In this document: positions 63,345 through 64,000 of the stretch, piece after piece
Numbering within the stretch: position 1 is the first letter of the stretch
Layout: every line of letters starts with the position of its first letter
Source: Fortiea contorta PCC 7126
GTDB taxonomy: Bacteria > Cyanobacteriota > Cyanobacteriia > Cyanobacteriales > Nostocaceae
Length of the DNA: 64,000 bases
Assembly: GCF_000332295.1 (NCBI RefSeq)
Contig: NZ_KB235930.1
Location: forward strand, 687,895 to 751,894
Reading direction: 5' to 3'
Notes under the pieces: generated by a model
The model's database searches: none
Seen by the model: only the letters and a program-made list of their open reading frames with translations
Told to the model about the DNA's origin: nothing
Position numbers and translations under genes: made by a program

Positions 63345-64000
63345 CTACACTGGTGACAATAGCTTGACTTTGCCTTCTAAAGAGTTCATTAAGGACTGGT
63401 AAGGCTTGACAAACTTGTCGATGCCTTCAATTAGTAATTCTTTCATCACTACATTGATATCGATGTCAATGTCGGGATCTTTTAGGCTTTCGATGAGCTG
63501 GTAAGCTTCTTGAGTGCCTGTTTCTAATTGACTGGCGACATCGCAGTGGTCAGCACAGGCTGCTATTGTCGCTGGTGGTAGGGTATTCACGGTTTCTGAG
63601 CCTATTAAGGCATCGACATACATGACGTCGCTGTAACTGGGGTCTTTGGTGCTGGTGCTAGCCCAAAGTAGCCGCTGGACTTTTGCACCTTTTGCTGCTA
63701 AGGCTTGCCAGTTATCACCCTGGATAATTTTTTTGTATTCTTGATAAGCTATTTTGGCATTAGCGATCGCTACTTTACCCCGAATCGCGCCCAATTTTGT
63801 TTGCTGGGTAATGTCATCAACGCCTTTTTTCAACTTAGCATCTATCTTGGCGTCGATGTGGTTGTCGATGCGGCTGAGGAAAAAGCTAGCGACTGAAGCA
63901 ATTTTGCTAATATCCTGGCCTGCAGCTAATCTTTTTTCTAAGCCGCGAATATACGCCTTAGCTGTGTTGATGTAGCTGTCTACAGAAAACAGGAGTGTGA
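63345..64000 (-). CDS. tal: Transaldolase, 3' portion (gene continues past the window edge)
   Basis: About 217 codons of transaldolase, open to the right edge. The visible part includes TLLFSVDSYINTAKAYIRG (the segment after the catalytic site), then VQRLLWASTSTKDPSYSDVMYVDALIG and TVNTLPPATIAACADHCDV. The Schiff-base lysine lies upstream, outside the window. A TTG at 63833 opens an apparent shorter frame, but the coding sequence continues unbroken beyond it. The enzyme exchanges dihydroxyacetone units between sugar phosphates and is first of the visible tal-zwf-opcA group. Confidence 0.93.
   Translation of the reverse strand, partial: TLLFSVDSYINTAKAYIRGLEKRLAAGQDISKIASVASFFLSRIDNHIDAKIDAKLKKGVDDITQQTKLGAIRGKVAIANAKIAYQEYKKIIQGDNWQALAAKGAKVQRLLWASTSTKDPSYSDVMYVDALIGSETVNTLPPATIAACADHCDVASQLETGTQEAYQLIESLKDPDIDIDINVVMKELLIEGIDKFVKPYQSLMNSLEGKVKLLSPV

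Overview
The window is chromosomal DNA of a cyanobacterium, most likely a filamentous heterocyst-forming Nostocales species (Nostoc/Anabaena/Calothrix group). The evidence is many copies of the HIP1 palindrome GCGATCGC inside and between genes, heptameric short tandem repeats (STRRs) in intergenic DNA, and cyanobacterial marker genes: ndhM, Ycf51, DUF1825, an Npun_R1517-type small protein linked to heterocyst differentiation, FtsH, and the tal-zwf-opcA oxidative pentose phosphate cluster. No rRNA, tRNA, CRISPR array or intact insertion sequence was recognised.

Layout. 1-5 kb: a small DUF6918-type gene, a translationally coupled alcohol dehydrogenase/aminotransferase pair, and ycf51. 5-12 kb: a CpdA-like phosphodiesterase, a copper-chaperone-like protein convergent with a MerR regulator, a Rieske oxygenase and a Ski2-like helicase. 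12-21 kb: a peptide-type ABC binding protein and permease, a PD-(D/E)XK-like protein, and genes of a murein-recycling theme (AmpG-like permease, N-acetylglucosamine kinase, LD-carboxypeptidase) around a peptidoglycan-binding/HEAT membrane protein and a DUF2141 protein. 21-27 kb: three glycosyl/methyltransferase-type genes, a GT2 and a sugar ABC lipoprotein. 27-31 kb: DUF6464 and TPR proteins, a HepT/MntA toxin-antitoxin pair, and a family 4 uracil-DNA glycosylase. 31-36 kb: a tyrS-pyrF-hypothetical operon divergent from a class A PBP, then DUF1825. 36-39 kb: a TM2/SHOCT protein, a helix-hairpin-helix protein, a BrnA antitoxin beside a decayed brnT, and an alpha/beta hydrolase. 39-48 kb: rsmG, ndhM, the Npun_R1517-like gene, a LuxR-type response regulator, a GT2, a carboxyl-terminal processing protease, a YdcF protein and a cyclase-family protein.

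48-54 kb is the accessory, defence-like region. It holds a ten-unit 21-bp minisatellite, a GTGA-overlapped small gene plus retropepsin-like protease, an AT-rich DUF262 + HEPN gene pair, and an XPB-like helicase overlapping by 71 bp with a DUF790 (Bax1-like) nuclease. 54-64 kb returns to housekeeping genes: a large TPR protein, an AI-2E/PerM-type permease, FtsH followed by a textbook terminator, then opcA, zwf and the 3' part of tal read leftward.

The best candidates for little-described biology are the DUF262-HEPN pair and its neighbours, the XPB-DUF790 pair with its long coding overlap, and the brnTA remnant held between two copies of the 3' end of the neighbouring gene. Several annotated starts were moved downstream on the basis of Shine-Dalgarno position or remembered family N-termini. 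All functional calls come from reading motifs and recalling families; no database search was run.
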